DNA of 38,782 nt from Streptomyces sp. SID8352. Its GTDB lineage: Bacteria; Actinomycetota; Actinomycetes; Streptomycetales; Streptomycetaceae. The stretch lies in assembly GCF_009862265.1 (NCBI RefSeq), contig NZ_WWGX01000096.1, forward strand, positions 37,487 through 76,268. Reading direction: 5' to 3'. Numbering within the stretch: the stretch's first letter is position 1; the number at the start of each line of letters is the position of its first letter. Shown one piece after another: positions 10,564-20,059 of this stretch. Made by a program: the position numbers and the translations under genes. Below the pieces are notes generated by a model. That model ran no database searches, was not told the origin of the DNA, and saw only the letters and a list, made by a program, of their open reading frames with translations.

Positions 10564-11220
10564 ATGCGGCATCCGGAACGTGTCAGGGAAGAACGCGTGA
10601 GGGAAGTCTGGGAGATCGTCCACACGGAGCGCGCGGCGCTGATCCGGGACCTGGAGGGCCTCGACGACGCGTGCTGGGAGCGGCCGTCGCTCTGCGAGGG
10701 GTGGACGGTCCACGACGTCGCCGCCCATCTGGTCGACTCGGCGCGCACGACCCGTCCGGGCTTCGTGGCCGGCCTCGTCCGCGCGCGGTTCGACTTCCAC
10801 CGCCAGAACGCCCGCGGGGTGACCCGCGAGCGCGGAGCGACGCCACGGGAGACGCTGGCACGGCTGCGCGCGGTGGCCGCGCGGACGACGGCCCCTCCGG
10901 GCCCCCTGGACAGCCGCGTCGTCGAGGAGATCGTCCACGGCGAGGACATCCGCCGCCCGCTGGGCCTCACCCGCGCCTATCCCCGGGAGGCCGTGGTCCG
11001 GGCACTCCGCCACCAGGCGGGCACCCCGGCGTCCTTCGGCGGCGCGAGGGAACTCCTGACCACGCTCAGCCTCAGGGCGACGGACACCGACCTCGTCCTC
11101 GGCGAGGGCCCGGAGGCGAGCGGCCCGGCCCTCGCCCTGCTCCTCGCGCTCACGGGCCGCGAAACGGCACTGCCCGAGGTGCACGGCGAGGGCCGCGACA
11201 GGCTCACCCCCCGAGCCTGA
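10564..11220 (+). CDS. maleylpyruvate isomerase/DinB-family protein
   Basis: This 218-residue protein belongs to the maleylpyruvate isomerase N-terminal/DinB-like family often annotated as mycothiol-dependent. The N-terminal helical bundle contains the signature CWERPSLCEGWTVHDVAAHLVDSA at about residues 37-60, with a candidate metal-ligand histidine at the DVAAHL position. Near residue 123 it has VVEEIVHGEDIRRPLG, also typical. The ATG at 10564 is preceded by GAGGAGCG. The gene is followed by a strong terminator and appears monocistronic. Its substrate is unknown. The family is abundant in Streptomyces, and nothing ties it firmly to either the biosynthetic genes or the island. Confidence 0.85.
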   Translation: MRHPERVREERVREVWEIVHTERAALIRDLEGLDDACWERPSLCEGWTVHDVAAHLVDSARTTRPGFVAGLVRARFDFHRQNARGVTRERGATPRETLARLRAVAARTTAPPGPLDSRVVEEIVHGEDIRRPLGLTRAYPREAVVRALRHQAGTPASFGGARELLTTLSLRATDTDLVLGEGPEASGPALALLLALTGRETALPEVHGEGRDRLTPRA

Positions 11221-11231
11221 CCCCCCACACC

Positions 11232-11258
11232 CCCGGAGCCGGGCCGCCCGGCTCCGGG
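11232..11258. terminator. strong hairpin terminator
   Basis: Perfect 12-bp arms CCCGGAGCCGGG (11232-11243) and CCCGGCTCCGGG (11247-11258) with a three-base loop begin 12 bp after the stop at 11220. A short CCACGG tandem repeat follows (about 11260-11282). Confidence 0.75.
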
Positions 11259-11847
11259 CCCACGGCCACGGCCACGGCCACGAGGGGCAGCGCCCCCACT
11301 CCCGGAGCACACACGCCCCGGACGCCCACCGGTCCCTCAGCTCCCCAGGCCCGGCCCCACCCCGACCGGGCCGCATCACAGCAGCGAAGTCCTGGGCTCC
11401 CCGAGCCGCCCCGACGACACCCACCGCCCGCGCCGCCCCGCCACCGCGCATCTCACACACCGCACGTCCCCCGGGGCAGACCCCCGCCCCAACACCATCC
11501 GCTACGCTGTCCCTGGTCAGGAACCAACGCCCACAGGCACCACCGGGCACCCACCGGATCCTGCCCAGCGGGCTTGCCAACCTGGCCGAGGATCCACACC
11601 CTGGACCCCCGACAAGGTCCCTCCAGGCCCTCGCCTCCGTGGGATCTGCCGAAAACGCTCCAGGCCCAGGTCAGCGCCTTAACGCGGACGCCTCCGAAAC
11701 GGGCCACCCGGGATTTCAAAACGCCCCCGGCTTGTACGCACGCGACCCAGCGCTGGGGTGCCCGCTGCGGGGACCGGCTCCAAGGCATCAGTACAGGACA
11801 CCGTCGTGCCATGCACCAATCGATAGCAGTTCGCGCTGCGCTGGCCG
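11259..11847. other. stretch without a recognisable gene
   Basis: Several frames stay open here only because of high GC. None shows protein-like composition, a ribosome-binding site with a sensible start, or a recognisable motif. No tRNA or rRNA fold was seen by eye. Confidence 0.55.
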
Positions 11848-12060
11848 TCATGTGCGCTGCGTTGCATGCGCCTTTCCGCACGGTGGGCCCTGTCCTCCTC
11901 GATGCACCCAGTAGTGCGGGACGCCGGTCTCGGGGTCCTTACGGAGCCTCATTGTGAGGTCCCGGTAGGAGGATGCCGCATCGATCAGATCGGTGGGGCG
12001 GGGGTGCCACAGGGAGGCGATCCACGTCCTTCGCGAACCAGCCTTCCGCGGGCAACCCTA
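11848..12060 (-). pseudogene. relic of an unidentified leftward gene
   Basis: On the minus strand one frame reads a plausible protein segment (LIDAASSYRDLTMRLRKDP, then ETGVPHYWVHRGGQG) down to a TGA at 11848-11850. A second frame just upstream reads LPAEGWFAKDVDRL, which suggests a frameshift near 12000. There is no start codon with a ribosome-binding site. I do not recognise the family. The call rests on the protein-like composition only. Confidence 0.3.
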
Positions 12061-12159
12061 TTGATTGCGGCCGTCACGAGCATGGCAATGCCGGTATTCC
12101 ACGCTCGGCGCATGGATGGTGAGCGGAGCCGGGAGTGATGAGGGCGCTCCAACTCAGAC

Positions 12160-12195
12160 CCAAGGGGCCGACTCCGTCGGGAGTCGGCCCCTTGG
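12160..12195. terminator. perfect 16-bp hairpin, probable bidirectional terminator
   Basis: Arms CCAAGGGGCCGACTCC (12160-12175) and GGAGTCGGCCCCTTGG (12180-12195) pair perfectly around GTCG. It lies 19 bp beyond the TAG stop (12214-12216) of the broken leftward gene, so it is probably that gene's original terminator. Confidence 0.8.
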
Positions 12196-12213
12196 ACCTT
12201 CAGCGGGGAGGCC

Positions 12214-12603
12214 CTACTCCGACAGGTTTCTCCATCGGCGGGACAGCACGTCGGCTCGGCGGACCGAGTCCAGTGCCAGGTCGTATCGGAGGTCCAGGCG
12301 CAGGCCGCTGTAGATCAGCTTCCGCTCGTGAAGCAACTCGGCGATCGGCGTGGACTATTCCGGGACGTCGCACTCCGTGACGCTCTCCGCCAGCGACATC
12401 GCCCGGTCCGAGGGAGGCCACCTCGAAGTGCTTATTCCCGCGCTGGAGGAATTCCTGCCGCCGGTTGTCGCTCTGGCTAGCGAAGAAATCGGCCTTGTTG
12501 ATCAGGATGGTGCCGCAGGCGGCCCGGGTGAACGCGTCGTCCAGCAGGTTAACGGCCCGTTCGGCGAACGACTCGGCGCGCGACCAGTCGTTCTGGTGCA
12601 TTG
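12214..12603 (-). pseudogene. broken 3' part of a helical-repeat-like gene
   Basis: On the minus strand the sequence reads NDWSRAESFAERAVNLLDDA and continues as a helical, Ala/Arg-rich segment to KHFEVA. It then shifts frame to SDRAMSLAESVTECDVPE, meets an in-frame TAG, and resumes as LLHERKLIYSGLRLDL to RRWRNLSE and a final TAG at 12214-12216. The continuity of protein-like sequence across two lesions indicates a decayed gene. Its 5' end is replaced by an IS110 transposase fragment. The composition recalls TPR-like helical proteins, but the family is not identified. Confidence 0.6.
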
Positions 12604-12821
12604 CCCCCGGGCAAGCAGCCATGAAGTCAGATGGCGTCCCAGGCCCCTGGCGTTCTCGACGGCCCATCGCCGCTCGAGCCACTGGCATCCCAGTCCAGCA
12701 TGTGCTGGTACTCCTAGAGCGTCACGTCGATGCGGATCGATGCCAGATCGCGGTTGGTCTCGGGATCCACGGCCGTGGCCGTGTGGGTCGACTTGTGCGG
12801 ATCGATACCGATCAGCATCAT
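12604..12821 (-). mobile_element. truncated IS110-family transposase fragment
   Basis: An ATG at 12821 with GAGAGGA upstream begins MMLIGIDPHKSTHTATAVDP, the hallmark start of IS110-family (DEDD) transposases with the first catalytic Asp. An in-frame TAG follows at 12716-12714. After a frameshift the minus strand reads RRWAVENARGLGRHLTSWLL, again typical of IS110. The similarity stops abruptly near 12604, where an unrelated gene relic begins. The rest of the roughly 350-400 residue transposase is missing, so the element is dead. Confidence 0.85.
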
Positions 12822-13252
12822 CGGCGGTCCTCTCTCTCGGACGTCGGGTCAGTGGAATCCGCAGGTGACATCCCGACTTCGAGAAGCGTGGGGTGGCCGA
12901 TGCTCATGCCTCTGTTGAGTCAAGCCGCGAACGGACACCGGGCAGGTCGACACACCCAAAGAGAGCCAGCTTTTGCGGGCGGCAGGAAGTACTCGAGTCG
13001 GCCCGCCCGGCGTCCTGCGGCACGTTACGAGCGGCCAACCCGATCAGAGAGACCACGAATGGCGTGATCACCGCTAGCGTGAGTGAACGTCGACACAGGG
13101 GAGGGGCGGCGTGAGACGGCACAAATCACCCTAAGGCGGAGACCCTACTCTCGTGATCGCAGACCGGATTGGCATACCCGGGCGGGGTGACTGTCAGAGG
13201 TGCCGTTTACGCTTCAGCCTGCCGGATGTGAGCGCCCCCTGAAGGAAGTGTG
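12822..13252. other. non-coding junction upstream of the Dpd restriction operon
   Basis: No convincing gene is present. The stretch must contain the promoter of the operon that starts at 13253, but I could not single out a clear -35/-10 pair. A 72-codon minus-strand frame (12904-13122) lacks any recognisable feature and was not accepted. Confidence 0.5.
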
Positions 13253-16200
13253 ATGTCAAGGCCAAGGGTGGGGAATTTTGTTCGGTTTGTCGGTTCTCCG
13301 GGGGTTGGGCGTGTCACGGCAGTCGAGGGCGACAACGTCAAGGTCGACTTCTTCGAGTCGATAGCGGAACCGGTTGTTCACACGCAGTGGGTGGCTGCGC
13401 ACCTGTGCACGCCGGTCAGCCTGCCCGACCAGACCCGCGTGTATCGGCGTGACCCGAGCACGGGCGTCTGGTTCGTGGGGCGGGTTCAGGGGAGCGACCC
13501 AGGCGTGTACTACGTCCGGTTCCCCAATCATCCGAACGTGCATCCGCCGGTGCGCACGACAGAGTTGCACGTGCGCTGGGACCAGCCCGTGAGGAACCCG
13601 GTGGCAACACTGGGCGCGGGAGGCAACGAATCCGGCTACTTCCACGATGCCCGCCTGCCGATGCTGCACGGCCTCATCGCCCAGCGCGGCGCCAGCGGAA
13701 GTATCCCGGCCCTGCTGTCTTCTGCTGCCGAGATCTACCCCCATCAGATCCAGGCCGCGCTGACCGTCCTTTCCGACCCCGTGCAGCGCTACCTGCTGGC
13801 CGATGAGGTGGGCCTGGGCAAAACCGTCCAAGCCGGCTACATCTTTCGCCAGACGCTGATCGACAACCCTCGCGCGCGAGTTGTCGTGCTCGCGCCGGCG
13901 CCCCTGGTCAGGCAATGGCGCAGCGAAATGCTGGAGAAGTTCTTCATCGATGACTTCCCCGAAGCACGCATCACCTTCACCGCTCACGACACCCCCGACA
14001 AGTGGGCTACCTACCGCGACGCTGACCTGCTGATCGTCGATGAGGCGCACCTTCTCGTCCAGACGATCACCGAGCCGACGCAGTCGCCCTACCGCGAACT
14101 GTGCGGCATCGCCCACTCGGCCACGCGCCTGCTGCTGTTGTCGGCCACCCCGGTGACCTCGCATTACGTCACCCACCTGGGCCTGCTGCACCTCCTGGAT
14201 AAACACCTGTACCGCTGGGACGACCGTGCCGCCTTCGAAGAGCGCTACCGGCGGCGCAAAGACTTCGCCGACGGCGCCTTCCAGTTGGATGCCTACTTCC
14301 CGGCACTGCTGCCGATGACCATCCACAACCTGCGTGAGTTGGTGCCCCACGATGGCCACTTCGACGGTCTGGCCACCGAGGTGCTGGCGCTGCTCACCGA
14401 CGACGACGAACTGGCGGACGAGGAGCAGGCCCCGGAACTGGAAGTGCGCGTCGAGGCGCTGAGGGCTCACCTCAGTGAGACCTACCGCCTGCACCGACGA
14501 GTGATCCGCCACCGCCGCGCCTCCGTGCTGCGCGACGACGAAGCATCGGACCTGGTGCCCTACGAAGTGCGGGGACGTACCCGCCCGCGCCTGCTCGCGG
14601 TGGAATCCGGGGAACACCAGTTGGCCCAGGCGCTGCTGCTGCAATGGCGCACCCTGATCGCTGATCACCTGCTGGACACCGAAGCCGACGAAACCCAGCA
14701 GACCGCCTACGGCATGGCGCTGGCGGTACTCGCCTCACGGGCCGGGGCCCTGTTCAAGGACGTGCTCTCTACCTTGCGCTGGCGCGTGCACCACGACAGT
14801 CGAGCCGCCGACCAGGCAGGACTCACCGATCAGGAACGCGGCTACCTTGCCGCGCCGGCCCCGGTGCCCGGCGAGAGTGACCTGCTGGACGCCTACATTC
14901 AGGAGTACGCCGACCACTCCGGTGTATCGGCCCGTACGGTCCTGGCTAAGGCGCTGCTGTCGGTGGTCCGCCCCGGAACCAGGGCGGTGATCTTCTGCGG
15001 CCCTGGAAGCCTGGCCGGGCAGGTCGCCGATGCGCTGCGCGAGCAGGCACCCGCGGCCGTCGTGGGCCTGCACACCCTCGACGTCGGATCGGACGCCTGC
15101 GAGCAGGCCGTGCTGGCTTGGCGCACGGCAGGCGACACCACGAAGTCCCAGATCCTTGTCGTTGACGCATCCGCCGAGGACGGGCTGAACCTGCAACTCG
15201 CCGACACGGTGGTGCACGTGCGACTGCCGTGGTCTCCCAACCGGTTGGAGCAGCGGATCGGACGCGTGGACCGCTACCGCGGGGTGGAATCGCTGCGCCA
15301 AAACCGGCCGGCGCAGCAGTTCCGCGTGGGCGACCGCGAAGGCGATGAGGCGTTTTGCGGCGCGTGGGCGCGTGTGCTGCACGAGGGATACGACCTGTTC
15401 ACCGCATCTGTCTCTACCCTGCAGGACATCATTGCTGATGGGCTGCCCGGTGTGTGGGGGCAAGCCCTCGTCGACGGTCCGGGGCGGCTGACCTCGCTGT
15501 CGCCCAGCATCCGCGAAGAACTGCGCCAGGCCAAGCGGGATATCGACACCATGGACATGCTGGAGTCCGTACATGAGGCGTCGGAGCAGACACGGCAGAT
15601 TGCTGCCGCCCTGGATCGCCTGGAACAAGACTGGCCACGTCTGCGGACGGACCTGGTGCACTACGCCGACCGAAACAACGGCGGCCTGGGCTTCCGGCAC
15701 GGCACGCGTACCGTCGCAGGCCACCAGCGCGATTACTTCGACGTTGCTTCCTCACGCCCGCTGATCGACCCACGCCGCTACAAAGCAGCTGCCGAGCGCA
15801 TGCATGCCGACATGACACAGGGAGTCTTCAACCGGTCCACCGCGTTGCGGGCCCCGGGAACCAGGCTGTTTCGCGCGGGCAACCCCTTCGTGGACCTGCT
15901 CGCCGACATCGTCTTCACCGATGAATGCGGTCAGGCCACAGCTTTCCGCCGCTTCGACCCCGCCTGTCGCGGAGCCGATGAGGCCTACTTCGGACTCGAG
16001 TATCTCGTGGAAGCGGACATCAGTGCCGCACTGCGCCGCCTCGAAGACGTACCGGAGGCCCGGCGCGCGCTGAGGCGTCAGGCTGATCGCCTCATGCCCC
16101 CGTTCACCCTCAAGGTGTGGACGCGCGCGGGGCACCCCACGGCTCTGGCCGACCCGGCGGTCTGCGCCTGGCTGAATGCCCCCTACGGCAAGGACAAGGA

Positions 16201-16582
16201 CGGCAAGGAAACGAAGAGAGATCAGAACTACAACGTCACCAACCAGGGCCAACTGCTGGCTGTGTTCGGTGGCTGGCAGGAGTACCGGCATGCGGCACAA
16301 GCGGCCGAGGGCGCGGCCCGGGCCCACCTGTTCCAGGCGACCGACCTCGTGAGCAGGTGCACCACGGCGCAGGAGCAGGCACGTCAGCAACTCGCCGTCG
16401 CAACCGCCCAGGCCCAGGCGCGCCAGGCAGCCGGTCATCTGCTGGGGGATACCGAGAGCTATCTGCTGGATGTTGCCGTGGCAGGCGATCTCGTGGAGGG
16501 GCTCATCCGCCCCTCGGTGCGCGTGGTGGCTGCCACCTGCATCGTGCGCGGCGGCTTCCGGAAGGCGGAGCACCATGAGTGA
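13253..16582 (+). CDS. dpdE: DpdE, SNF2/RapA-like helicase of the Dpd system
   Basis: This 1109-residue superfamily 2 ATPase has an N-terminal Tudor/SH3-like region (VGNFVRFVGSPGVGRVTAVE, residues 7-26). The helicase core shows motif I DEVGLGKT (184-191), DEAH (263-266), SATP (297-300) and, in the C-terminal lobe, QRIGRVDRYR (667-676). By family knowledge DpdE belongs to the restriction part of the 7-deazaguanine DNA system; the translocase role is inferred from motifs. The ATG at 13253 is preferred over the GTG at 13250 because AAGGA (13242-13246) is then six bases away. It heads an eight-gene operon and overlaps dpdF by eight bases. DrmD of DISARM is a structural cousin, but the neighbourhood is Dpd. 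Confidence 0.88.
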   Translation: MSRPRVGNFVRFVGSPGVGRVTAVEGDNVKVDFFESIAEPVVHTQWVAAHLCTPVSLPDQTRVYRRDPSTGVWFVGRVQGSDPGVYYVRFPNHPNVHPPVRTTELHVRWDQPVRNPVATLGAGGNESGYFHDARLPMLHGLIAQRGASGSIPALLSSAAEIYPHQIQAALTVLSDPVQRYLLADEVGLGKTVQAGYIFRQTLIDNPRARVVVLAPAPLVRQWRSEMLEKFFIDDFPEARITFTAHDTPDKWATYRDADLLIVDEAHLLVQTITEPTQSPYRELCGIAHSATRLLLLSATPVTSHYVTHLGLLHLLDKHLYRWDDRAAFEERYRRRKDFADGAFQLDAYFPALLPMTIHNLRELVPHDGHFDGLATEVLALLTDDDELADEEQAPELEVRVEALRAHLSETYRLHRRVIRHRRASVLRDDEASDLVPYEVRGRTRPRLLAVESGEHQLAQALLLQWRTLIADHLLDTEADETQQTAYGMALAVLASRAGALFKDVLSTLRWRVHHDSRAADQAGLTDQERGYLAAPAPVPGESDLLDAYIQEYADHSGVSARTVLAKALLSVVRPGTRAVIFCGPGSLAGQVADALREQAPAAVVGLHTLDVGSDACEQAVLAWRTAGDTTKSQILVVDASAEDGLNLQLADTVVHVRLPWSPNRLEQRIGRVDRYRGVESLRQNRPAQQFRVGDREGDEAFCGAWARVLHEGYDLFTASVSTLQDIIADGLPGVWGQALVDGPGRLTSLSPSIREELRQAKRDIDTMDMLESVHEASEQTRQIAAALDRLEQDWPRLRTDLVHYADRNNGGLGFRHGTRTVAGHQRDYFDVASSRPLIDPRRYKAAAERMHADMTQGVFNRSTALRAPGTRLFRAGNPFVDLLADIVFTDECGQATAFRRFDPACRGADEAYFGLEYLVEADISAALRRLEDVPEARRALRRQADRLMPPFTLKVWTRAGHPTALADPAVCAWLNAPYGKDKDGKETKRDQNYNVTNQGQLLAVFGGWQEYRHAAQAAEGAARAHLFQATDLVSRCTTAQEQARQQLAVATAQAQARQAAGHLLGDTESYLLDVAVAGDLVEGLIRPSVRVVAATCIVRGGFRKAEHHE

Positions 16583-19169
16583 TGCGTGGGCGCAGGCCCA
16601 GGAATTGTTTGCCGCATGGCCCCAGATACCGTCGAAGCCGGCTGCCGGCACCCTGCGACGGCTGCAGGACGCCCTGGCCGACCAGGCGGCAGAGCACACC
16701 CAGGCGGTCGCCTGGCGCGACATTGCGGCGCTGACCCGCCAGGTGCTGCTGGAGGCTGCCGTCAGGGGAAACCACACCGGACTCGCCGTCCCCCTGGATC
16801 CGGCACTGCCCAGCCGCGAGCAGTGGGAACAGATGGCCTGCCGGACCCTTCCAACCGCGCGAGGCCTGCGGGTCTTCGCCCAACCGTGGCACCCGCGAGC
16901 GCTGACGCCCGAAGCACAAGACAGCGCTCAAAAGGATCTGGAACAGGTCTACCTCGGAGAGGACTCGCCGCTCCGGCGACACCTTGAACCTCAGCCTGCC
17001 GATCCCTTTTGGCACGAGGCCTTGGGATACCAGGAGTACGTCTCCGTCGGACAGCAGCAGGCGGCCCGAGCGGTCGCACTCGCCCCCGCCGGCACCACGA
17101 CGATCGCGTGCCTGCCCACCGGACACGGCAAGACCGCGGTCGCACAGGCTTCAGCCCTGCTGGCCGGTGCCCGCGGGGGCGTGTCCGTTGTGGTCGTGCC
17201 CACCGTCATCCTGGCCCTGGACATGGAAGCCAGAACGCAAGCCACCCTTGAACGGCAAGGCAAACGAAGCCCGACCGGACGCTACGCCTACACCAGCGGC
17301 CTGCCGCAGGAGGTCAAGCAGCAGATCTGCGACGACGTCCGCACCGGCCGCCAGCGCCTGCTGTTCACCTCGCCCGAAGCAGTGGTGACGGCGCTGAAGA
17401 AACCGCTGGAGGATGCTGCCGAGGCGGGACTGCTGCAGTACTTCATCATCGATGAAGCACACCTGGTCGAGCAGTGGGGCACAGGCTTTCGGCCCGATTT
17501 TCAAACCATGGCCAGCCACCGGCGCACCTGGCTGCACAAGGCCCCCGCAGGGCAGGCCCCGGTGACCGTGGCCATGAGCGCCACCCTCACCAGCCGCCAG
17601 GTCATCCTGCTGGAACAACTGTTTGCCGAACCAGGACAGGCGCAGGTGGTCTGGGCGGCGCAACTGCGCCACGAGCCCAGTTACTACGTCGACACCTGCC
17701 CGGACCCGGAAACGCGGCAGGAAGCCGTCATCGAGGCCGTCGCCATGCTGCCCAAGCCGCTGGCGCTGTACACGACGCGCGTCAAGGACGCCGAAGCCTG
17801 GGCTGAGCGGCTTCGCTCAGTGGGCTTCCGCCGCGTGACCCAGGTGACCGGCGACTCCAAGGACGATGATCGTCGTGCTGCCCTGGAAGGCTGGGCGGGC
17901 TCCACGCCTGCCGGGCCCAGCCCGACCCGGTTTGACGTGGTCGTCGGCACCTCAGCCTTTGGTCTGGGAGTCGACCTCGCCGACGTACGCACCGTCGTTC
18001 ACGCCTGCCTGCCGGAAACCACCGATCGCTACTACCAGGAAGTCGGCCGCGCAGGGCGCGACGGCAACCCCTGCATCGCCTACATGGCCACCGCCCCCGG
18101 CGATGAGGAGTTGGCCGAACGCCTCAACCGCGATCCGCAACTGACGACCAAGCGTGCCTGGAAACGATGGCGGGCCATGTGGCGCGACCGCATTCGCACC
18201 CCCAGCGGCGCCTACCGGATCAGCCTTGATTCCCTGCCCGCCGATATGCACGAAGGCTTCAACCAACATCGCACCTGGAACGAACGCATCCTCAACCTGA
18301 TGGTCAGAGCCGGCCTGATCACGGTGACCATCCCTGAGCCGCCTGTGCGCGCACCTGAGGAAACCGACGCAGCCTGGCAGCAGCGATCCGATGCGTTCTA
18401 TGCCGCACTGGGCAAGCAGTTCGACATCATCCTCGCCGACGGCCAAACCAATGACCTTGACTACTTTGGCGCCCACTTCAACCAGGTGCGTCAGCAGATC
18501 ATCGCCGACCAGCACAGTGCGGGCGGGCGACTGCGCACCATTTTGCGCAGTGAACGCTGCTGGGGCGAGGCACTGGCAGAGCATTATCGCGTGCCGTACC
18601 AGGGGGGCACCTTGCCCACTGCAGTCACCTGCCGCGGGTGCCCGCACTGCCGTAAGAACGGCCCCGCGCGCGGGAGTGCTGCCGGCTACTACCGACTGGC
18701 CGTGGAACCCCGGCCCCCGGTGCCGTCCTGGCCCACCAGCAGCGCAGATCCCCTGCAGCGCTTCAGGACAGACCTTTCGTGTCTTTCCATCTACTGGGAA
18801 ACCCAACAAGAGTTCAACGACCTCATACCCGAACTGCTCGAGCGGTTGGCGGCACGGGGGATGTCGGCCGTGGGCGGTCCGGGAATCAGCCGCCTTTCCA
18901 CCCGACGACTGCAGCGCGACGTGCGCCCGCATCCCCTCATCGTGGACTCCGATGGAGACCTCCTCGACCGCTACACCAACCCCCTGGTCTGGCTCATGGA
19001 CCCGGAGGATTCCGTCATGGGGCCGGAAGCGGCGATGCGTTTTGAGTCCCAGGATGTGACGTACCTGCTGCATCCCCGGTCCCTGACGCATCCGGACCGC
19101 CCCCAAGCCCCTCTCATTGCCATCCACCGCGCCCACCTGTGGGTACGTACTGCCCTGGAGTCTTTCTGA
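16575..19169 (+). CDS. dpdF: DpdF, RecQ-like DNA helicase
   Basis: This 864-residue RecQ-type superfamily 2 helicase has motif I PTGHGKT (181-187), DEAH (293-296) followed by the RecQ-like VEQWGTGFRPDF, SATLTS, and the arginine-finger motif QEVGRAGRDG (488-497). A Cys cluster, CRGCPHC (Cys686, Cys689, Cys692), lies in the C-terminal part and may bind zinc, as in RecQ C-terminal regions. An N-terminal extension of about 150 residues precedes the core and is not recognised. It is coupled to dpdE by an eight-base overlap and to dpdG by TGATG. By family knowledge it is one of the DpdD-K proteins needed to restrict unmodified DNA. Confidence 0.88.
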   Translation: MSDAWAQAQELFAAWPQIPSKPAAGTLRRLQDALADQAAEHTQAVAWRDIAALTRQVLLEAAVRGNHTGLAVPLDPALPSREQWEQMACRTLPTARGLRVFAQPWHPRALTPEAQDSAQKDLEQVYLGEDSPLRRHLEPQPADPFWHEALGYQEYVSVGQQQAARAVALAPAGTTTIACLPTGHGKTAVAQASALLAGARGGVSVVVVPTVILALDMEARTQATLERQGKRSPTGRYAYTSGLPQEVKQQICDDVRTGRQRLLFTSPEAVVTALKKPLEDAAEAGLLQYFIIDEAHLVEQWGTGFRPDFQTMASHRRTWLHKAPAGQAPVTVAMSATLTSRQVILLEQLFAEPGQAQVVWAAQLRHEPSYYVDTCPDPETRQEAVIEAVAMLPKPLALYTTRVKDAEAWAERLRSVGFRRVTQVTGDSKDDDRRAALEGWAGSTPAGPSPTRFDVVVGTSAFGLGVDLADVRTVVHACLPETTDRYYQEVGRAGRDGNPCIAYMATAPGDEELAERLNRDPQLTTKRAWKRWRAMWRDRIRTPSGAYRISLDSLPADMHEGFNQHRTWNERILNLMVRAGLITVTIPEPPVRAPEETDAAWQQRSDAFYAALGKQFDIILADGQTNDLDYFGAHFNQVRQQIIADQHSAGGRLRTILRSERCWGEALAEHYRVPYQGGTLPTAVTCRGCPHCRKNGPARGSAAGYYRLAVEPRPPVPSWPTSSADPLQRFRTDLSCLSIYWETQQEFNDLIPELLERLAARGMSAVGGPGISRLSTRRLQRDVRPHPLIVDSDGDLLDRYTNPLVWLMDPEDSVMGPEAAMRFESQDVTYLLHPRSLTHPDRPQAPLIAIHRAHLWVRTALESF

Positions 19170-20059
19170 TGGCCCTGCTGAATGTGGAAGCCTCGGTACC
19201 ACCCTTTATGTGGGCCGTGGTTCGACTGCTTGCCGCAGAAGGCAAACCACTGCCCGTCGACCGGGCACGGTCGTTCTTGGCTCCGCCCTCGCTCACCGAG
19301 GGAAAGGAGAACAAGACCTTCGATCAAACCGTACGCACCCTGAGGGACCTGGGGCTGATCGCAGAGGAAGACAACCACATCCGGCTCGCTGGACATGCTG
19401 TGAGCGTGGACGGCACGGACTTCGCCGCGTTCGCTGCCTGCCTTCGCCGTGCTGTCTTGGACAGTGACCTCAATGCGGGACTGGCCCAGGATCCTTCGCA
19501 GACCGGTCCGCGGGACCTGACCCGTACGCTCGTGTGGTTCTTGTCCCGAGACCCCCTGGGCGAAGCCGCCACTTGGGATATCGCTCAGCTTGAGCAGTCT
19601 GTCGACCTCAACCCCGAAGCGGGCACCGCTTCCAAAAATGACACCCGCTGGAATCGCTTCGTGCACTGGGCCCCCGCCCTGGGCTTCGGAGCGACTCCCT
19701 TGCTGCCCACCTCGGGCAAGGGGCCCCTGTCGCCGGACTGCACGGCAGCCATCAAACAGACCATGCTGACGATGTGGGGGATCGGGGAACGCGTCAACGC
19801 CGTTGACGCCGCCCAGGCCCTGCGCACAGCCCTACCGGTGCTTCCCGGCGGTGAGTACGCCACGGCCTTGGGAATCCCCGACCCAGGAGCACGATCAGCT
19901 GGCCCTGCCTTGTCCTTTGCTCTCCTGCGCGGTGAAGACGAGGGCTGGCTCGTTCTGCAGCAAGATGCCGATGCGCAGCGCATCCTGAGCCTTCACGACC
20001 CCGACCGCCCCTCGCACTACGTGTCCGACATCGTCATCTCGGAGGACCAGAATGGCTGA
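19169..20059 (+). CDS. dpdG: DpdG, Dpd restriction protein of unknown mechanism
   Basis: This 296-residue protein has no enzymatic motif that I recognise. The N-terminus (VPPFMWAVVRLLAAEGKPLP and the helix TFDQTVRTLRDLGLIAEEDN) looks like a winged-helix segment, which would fit a DNA-binding or adaptor role. It is assigned as DpdG from its place between the RecQ-like DpdF and the large ATPase DpdH and from its length. It starts at an ATG overlapping the dpdF stop (TGATG), with GGAG eight bases upstream, and overlaps the dpdH start by eight bases. Confidence 0.75.
   Translation: MALLNVEASVPPFMWAVVRLLAAEGKPLPVDRARSFLAPPSLTEGKENKTFDQTVRTLRDLGLIAEEDNHIRLAGHAVSVDGTDFAAFAACLRRAVLDSDLNAGLAQDPSQTGPRDLTRTLVWFLSRDPLGEAATWDIAQLEQSVDLNPEAGTASKNDTRWNRFVHWAPALGFGATPLLPTSGKGPLSPDCTAAIKQTMLTMWGIGERVNAVDAAQALRTALPVLPGGEYATALGIPDPGARSAGPALSFALLRGEDEGWLVLQQDADAQRILSLHDPDRPSHYVSDIVISEDQNG

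Noticed and set aside
12904..13122. Small minus-strand gene upstream of dpdE
   Set aside because: There are 72 codons with one hydrophobic stretch but no ribosome-binding site or recognisable feature.
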